From positions 390,229-454,228 of the forward strand of contig NZ_JAAIKO010000004.1 of assembly GCF_016107395.1 (NCBI RefSeq): 64,000 bases of DNA. Direction: 5' to 3'. Under the pieces are notes generated by a model that was not told the origin of the DNA, did not search any database, and worked only from the letters and a program-made list of their open reading frames with translations. Both the position numbers and the translations under genes were made by a program. The DNA is from Streptomyces fildesensis. GTDB taxonomy: Bacteria; Actinomycetota; Actinomycetes; Streptomycetales; Streptomycetaceae. Each line of letters begins with the position of its first letter. The stretch's first letter is position 1. Positions 60,600 through 64,000 of this stretch are shown piece after piece.

Positions 60600-61949
60600 T
60601 CAACTGTCGAGTTCCGAGAGCCAGCGAAGGGCCCGCAGGCCGGGGACGAAGAAGTACTCTCCACCGCGCGTGACGACGAACGGCGGCAGGTTCCGCAGCC
60701 TCCTTCGCACCGGCCGCCGCGGGATGGTGAACACGCCCGGGGTGTCGGAGCGTCCGACCAGCGGATCCGCCTCCTGCGGCGCGCCGATGAAGACTCCGTC
60801 GTTCAACCACTGCGTCTTCACGAACTCGAACTGCCTTTTGAGATGGGCGCCGACGCAGACGAAGACGATGCCCCGGTCGGCGCCGTCGTCCTCGCGCACT
60901 CCTTCCGGGAGCGAGGGTCCGTAGCTGGTGCTGCGACGGATCATGCGGTGCAGCCGGACGTTGACGCTGTTCTCATGGTCCAGCGCGCCCCTCGGGTTGG
61001 CGCGCCGCGCGTGGGCACCTGCCGGGCATTTGAAACCGTCCAGGTCGTCGTGGTAACTGAAGCGGTTGTTGCGGTCCGGATCCGCGCCGAGCTCGGGATC
61101 GTCCTGGTCCGAGCTCAAGCTCAGCGGCGCGCCGCTGGGCCAGCGGCCGACCGTCTTCGCGGCCAGGAGGCGCTCTTCCGCACGGCTGGACGCCTGGTCG
61201 TACAGGTACTGACGGTAGGCGGCGACCCGCGTGTGCAACTTCCGGAAGACCAGGTAGGTGCCGTTCCGGCCAAGGACATCAGGGGAGGGCATCGGCGGCA
61301 GCGCACCCGTCTCGTCGGGATAGCCGAGGAGGAACTCGCCGGCCTTGATGGGCGCCTCGTGCGGGTTGGTGTTCCTCCCGGTCCCCTCCACGGCGGGTTG
61401 GCCGATCCCGTCACGGAAACCGAACGAGGTCCGCCCCGTCTCCAGCTGGTAGCAGTCCTGCCGCCAGATCACCTCGACCCCCGGCAGCTGCCCGTAGGCC
61501 TGCTGCGCCCGTTCCATGACCTTGGCCAGTCTCACGCTGTCGGGCGACAGCGCGGCCAGCGCGATGTGCACGGCCGGGGTGCCGAGCGGCTGCTCCCAGT
61601 TGCCGGGATCGCTGTCGCCGACGTCCCCCAGCTCGGCTGCTCGCGCGGCCATACCCGCCCGGAACTCGGGCGCGAAGCTGTCGAGCGAGTCGGACGGGAC
61701 ACCCAGGGCGCGCAAGCCCTGGTAGGTGAAGGCGACCGTGATCCAGGCGTCGCGGGCGGGATCGGCGGTCGGATGGCCTGCCTCGATCGCGGGAAGGAGC
61801 CGCCGGACCAGTTCACGACCGGCTTCGCGGTCGTCGATGCGGATGAGCACGTAGCGGCCGACATACGGGGACGGGCGCTCGTGCAACGCCCCGCTCTGGA
61901 TGTCGTCCCACTCCAGTTCGACGCTCTCATCGGCTGAAGGCGTGCTCAT
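60600..61949 (-). CDS. DyP-type heme peroxidase
   Basis: A 449-residue dye-decolorising peroxidase. The distal catalytic Asp lies in the family motif SFGFRDGIGQP (D180), and the proximal heme-ligand His is in CPAGAHARRANPRG at about H313, followed by MIRRSTSYGP near residue 345 and a C-terminal FFVPGLRALRWL. There is no Tat signal, unlike EfeB/A-type DyPs, and no encapsulin-targeting C-terminal peptide. The protein resembles the longer C/D-class members. ATG at 61949 overlaps the DUF4331 gene stop as ATGA. Confidence 0.94.
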   Translation of the reverse strand: MSTPSADESVELEWDDIQSGALHERPSPYVGRYVLIRIDDREAGRELVRRLLPAIEAGHPTADPARDAWITVAFTYQGLRALGVPSDSLDSFAPEFRAGMAARAAELGDVGDSDPGNWEQPLGTPAVHIALAALSPDSVRLAKVMERAQQAYGQLPGVEVIWRQDCYQLETGRTSFGFRDGIGQPAVEGTGRNTNPHEAPIKAGEFLLGYPDETGALPPMPSPDVLGRNGTYLVFRKLHTRVAAYRQYLYDQASSRAEERLLAAKTVGRWPSGAPLSLSSDQDDPELGADPDRNNRFSYHDDLDGFKCPAGAHARRANPRGALDHENSVNVRLHRMIRRSTSYGPSLPEGVREDDGADRGIVFVCVGAHLKRQFEFVKTQWLNDGVFIGAPQEADPLVGRSDTPGVFTIPRRPVRRRLRNLPPFVVTRGGEYFFVPGLRALRWLSELDS

Positions 61950-63100
61950 TGGTCCTTCAGGGGTAGGTGGTGGTGGCCCGGCGGTTCGGGGGGTCGTGGG
62001 TTGGGAGCGGCGAGATAGGGAAAAGTCGTCGTTGCGGGATGGCTGGCGTGGTCGACGCCGTCCCGGATCCGTTCCCCCTTGCCGCCGTTGACCAGGAGGG
62101 TGAACAAGGTGTCCATCGCGTCATCGTTCAGTGCCCGCCCGCCGCACGTCTGATGGATGCGCCCGGCCAGCACGGCGGACTCGATCTCCAGGAATGACCC
62201 GTGCTCCGCGTAGGGCTGTCCGATGTCCACCACGAGGTAGTCGGCCAGGACGAACTCGGTCAGCGGATGCGCCCCGGTCTCGAGCGCGGCCCAGCTGACG
62301 TCGTCATCGAAGGTGTCCCAGTAGGCCAGGTTCGCGTCGAGCCGGGCGCGATAGGCCTCCTCGTAGTTCTCCGACAGGTTGAAGGCGTCCTCCATGTTGT
62401 AGAGGTCGCGGATCTCCAGGCTGCGGTTGACCTGATCGAACTGTTGGGGGGCCAGGATCAGGTTCTTGACCTCCGGCCGACCGACCCGTTCCACACGGAT
62501 GCCGACCGGTCCGCGGGTCAGGGTCTCAGCGACCACGGCGAGCACCTCGACGCCGCCGAGCAGCAGGGCACAGTCGATCTCCAGGACCAGGCTGAGCACG
62601 TTCTTGCCGTCGAGAAAGATCGATCCCGGTTCGGTGAAAGCCAATTTCCCGGTGGCGAGCGTCTTCAGGGCCGCCGGCGCGTCCAGAAAGAAGGGATCCC
62701 ATCGGGGCCCGGCGAAAATCCGCACGCCGTGAACGGCGACCGGGTTCTCCTCGTCCACGCGAAATGGCACGATCTCCCCGTTCGGGGTGGTGCACGTGCC
62801 GTCCTGCCGGGCCGGTGCCTCGCCGTCCTGCTCGGCGACGGAGAAGACACAGTCGAAAGTGAACTCCGGAACTCCGGCGGTCAGAGACACCGGCTTGGCG
62901 GGTCCGCCCAGATCGGCCGACCGCAGGCGGAACCGGTAGACCAATCCCTCGGAGAACCGGCCGTCGGGAGGGGCGAAGGGCAGGGTGTTCATCACCAGAA
63001 CGAGATGGCCGGCGCGCTCCGGACTGGGAAAGGCGTAGAAATCGGTGATGTCCGCGATGGGGTGCTCCAGCGCGCGCGGACCGGATACGTGATCCGACAT
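61946..63100 (-). CDS. DUF4331-family protein
   Basis: A 384-residue member of the DUF4331 family, recognised by ALEHPIADITDFYAFPSPER at residues 10-29, then HLVLVMNTLPFAPPDG, and by GTCTTPNGEIVPF, FAGPRWDPFFLDAPA and the VLSLVLEID segment. There is no signal peptide. The family's biochemical function is not known; its members are often next to redox enzymes. ATG at 63100 follows GGAGG. Translational coupling to the DyP gene suggests the two proteins act together. Confidence 0.85.
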   Translation of the reverse strand: MSDHVSGPRALEHPIADITDFYAFPSPERAGHLVLVMNTLPFAPPDGRFSEGLVYRFRLRSADLGGPAKPVSLTAGVPEFTFDCVFSVAEQDGEAPARQDGTCTTPNGEIVPFRVDEENPVAVHGVRIFAGPRWDPFFLDAPAALKTLATGKLAFTEPGSIFLDGKNVLSLVLEIDCALLLGGVEVLAVVAETLTRGPVGIRVERVGRPEVKNLILAPQQFDQVNRSLEIRDLYNMEDAFNLSENYEEAYRARLDANLAYWDTFDDDVSWAALETGAHPLTEFVLADYLVVDIGQPYAEHGSFLEIESAVLAGRIHQTCGGRALNDDAMDTLFTLLVNGGKGERIRDGVDHASHPATTTFPYLAAPNPRPPEPPGHHHLPLKDQ

Positions 63101-63183
63101 CTAGACCTCCAGAGCGTCCCAGCACGTCACCCGAGACGAGCCGGTCGAGTTGCTGATACCTGCACAGCCACGGACAGCGGGGC

Positions 63184-63726
63184 CTACTGGGCGGCCTCGC
63201 CGAGCAGGGGATTGAGCGCGGGGTCCTGCAACGCCTGCTCCGCCGCGGGGTCGTCGAGCACCCGCTGGAACGCGGCGTTGACACGTCCAGCCCTTCGGAT
63301 CTCCTTCACCGTCCCGCCGTAATTGCGTGCGTACGCGACGGCCGTGACCTGATGCCCTTCGATGAACTCCTTCAGTGCCGCGGCATCCGAGGCCCCCCTA
63401 TAGCCCTCCAGATGCTTGAAGATACTGTCGAAAAGAGCCAGCGGTTTGGACGCGAAGTCCTCGATGTACGCATCCCAGGGGCCGTCGAAACTCGTCGCGA
63501 ACAGCAGGCGCGTGCCGTCGTCGAAAATGACGAATCTGGCCTCGTGGATCGTCGCGATGGGCAGATTATGGTCGCCAGGCCTATATCCGGGAGCTTCAGC
63601 AAGGCGCGTGAGTGCCTCCCGCAGCTCATCGACATGCCCAGGCCTGATCGCGAAGAACAGACTGAACTCACTCGTTGAACCCAGCATGATTCCCGGTCGC
63701 ACTGATCCTGATGCAGGCGTGGCCAT
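63184..63726 (-). CDS. Ferredoxin-like-fold protein of the DyP operon (unknown function)
   Basis: A 180-residue protein whose N-terminal 110 residues (FSLFFAIRPGHVDELREALT, then IHEARFVIFDDGTRLLFATS, then FDGPWDAYIEDF) resemble the dimeric alpha/beta-barrel domains found in the wider DyP/chlorite-dismutase and monooxygenase superfamily. No clear heme ligand is seen, although a His follows PGDHNLPIATIHE. ATG at 63726 has AAGGAG upstream. It is the first gene of the operon, 83 bp before DUF4331. A partner or regulator of the peroxidase is the simplest guess. Confidence 0.75.
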   Translation of the reverse strand: MATPASGSVRPGIMLGSTSEFSLFFAIRPGHVDELREALTRLAEAPGYRPGDHNLPIATIHEARFVIFDDGTRLLFATSFDGPWDAYIEDFASKPLALFDSIFKHLEGYRGASDAAALKEFIEGHQVTAVAYARNYGGTVKEIRRAGRVNAAFQRVLDDPAAEQALQDPALNPLLGEAAQ

Positions 63727-64000
63727 GAGGTCTCCTTACGAGGCATGAATCATTCCCACCAGTCCGCTGACTCAACATAACCTCCCACCGCGACACGCGC
63801 TTGATCAGCCGGCGCGCGAAGGCCCGGACGGCGTAACTCCGGAGGAATTCCGACGCCAAGGCGGCGCCGTGGGAGCCTGCAGCAAGCGATGCTCTCGGGT
63901 CGTTGACTCACTACTGCTGAATTCCTCAAAGGCAGTAGACGTAGCGTCGGCGTAGGTGTCGGGTGGGTGGGGCGGGTCTGCCCCAGATCCAGGGTTTGGC
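63727..64000. promoter_or_regulatory. Upstream region of the island operon
   Basis: No gene is supported in these 274 bp to the window edge. The part near 63760-63800 is less GC-rich and should hold the promoter of the five-gene operon. At 63961-63976 the plus strand has GGGTGGGTGGGGCGGG, a canonical four-run G-quadruplex motif. Confidence 0.45.

Noticed and set aside
60600..61949. Encapsulin cargo system based on the DyP peroxidase
   Set aside because: No encapsulin shell gene nearby, and the C-terminus (ALRWLSELDS) does not resemble a cargo-loading peptide.
1..64000. CRISPR array
   Set aside because: No series of evenly spaced identical repeats was seen; the direct repeats present are pairs or microsatellites.

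Overview
The window is chromosomal DNA of a high-GC actinomycete, almost certainly a Streptomyces. The evidence is the very high GC, frequent GTG starts with AAGGAG-type ribosome sites, chained ATGA/GTGA stop-start overlaps, an HrdA-type sigma factor next to dnaG, a Zur-controlled znu operon beside glyS, and scattered NasA/NirBD nitrogen genes. From memory, this order resembles the S. coelicolor core chromosome around glyS-ppdK-nirB-nasA-dnaG-hrdA; I could not run a comparison.

Positions 1-20475 are mostly core and housekeeping: a zinc ABC importer (znuACB, minus strand) with two Zur-like boxes, glyS, a membrane protein, a two-component system with a DUF4097 protein, TetR, aldo/keto reductase and MFS genes, an XRE/MmyB regulator, a second MFS pump, dusB, ppdK with a strong terminator, a LAXTG-type cell-wall protein, a HAD phosphatase and an SDR.

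Positions 20610-33555 hold the most distinctive system. It is a long, tightly overlapped minus-strand iron locus: FecC-FecD-FecE-type permeases and ATPase, a siderophore-binding lipoprotein, then ATP-grasp, NIS synthetase, MFS exporter, NIS synthetase and PLP decarboxylase. The last five occur in the same order as vibrioferrin pvsABCDE. A near-perfect iron box of DmdR/IdeR type lies just upstream of the first gene, and a short PhzF-like gene follows 8 bp after the last.

Positions 33613-46672 contain assimilatory nitrogen genes (nirD, nirB, a companion FAD oxidoreductase, nasA), two GlnR-like motifs, a CbiX-like chelatase that could serve siroheme synthesis, and small enzymes and regulators. 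Positions 46917-55410 contain a ferredoxin reductase-like protein, a GNAT enzyme, a secreted GH9 cellulase, dnaG, hrdA and a secreted HAF-repeat protein.

At 55712-55756 the 3' half of a tRNA-Met(CAU)-like gene appears without its 5' half. This is what the distal attachment site of an integrated element looks like, so sequence to the right is probably a genomic island running past the window. The island starts with a possible integrase tail, a gene fragment cut by an IS3-family element, IS481 and IS630 remnants and one small membrane protein gene. It then carries an intact five-gene minus-strand operon (63726 to 58591): a ferredoxin-like-fold protein, a DUF4331 protein, a DyP-type heme peroxidase, a crotonase-fold hydratase and a molybdopterin sulfite-oxidase-family enzyme. 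I do not recognise this combination as a described pathway.
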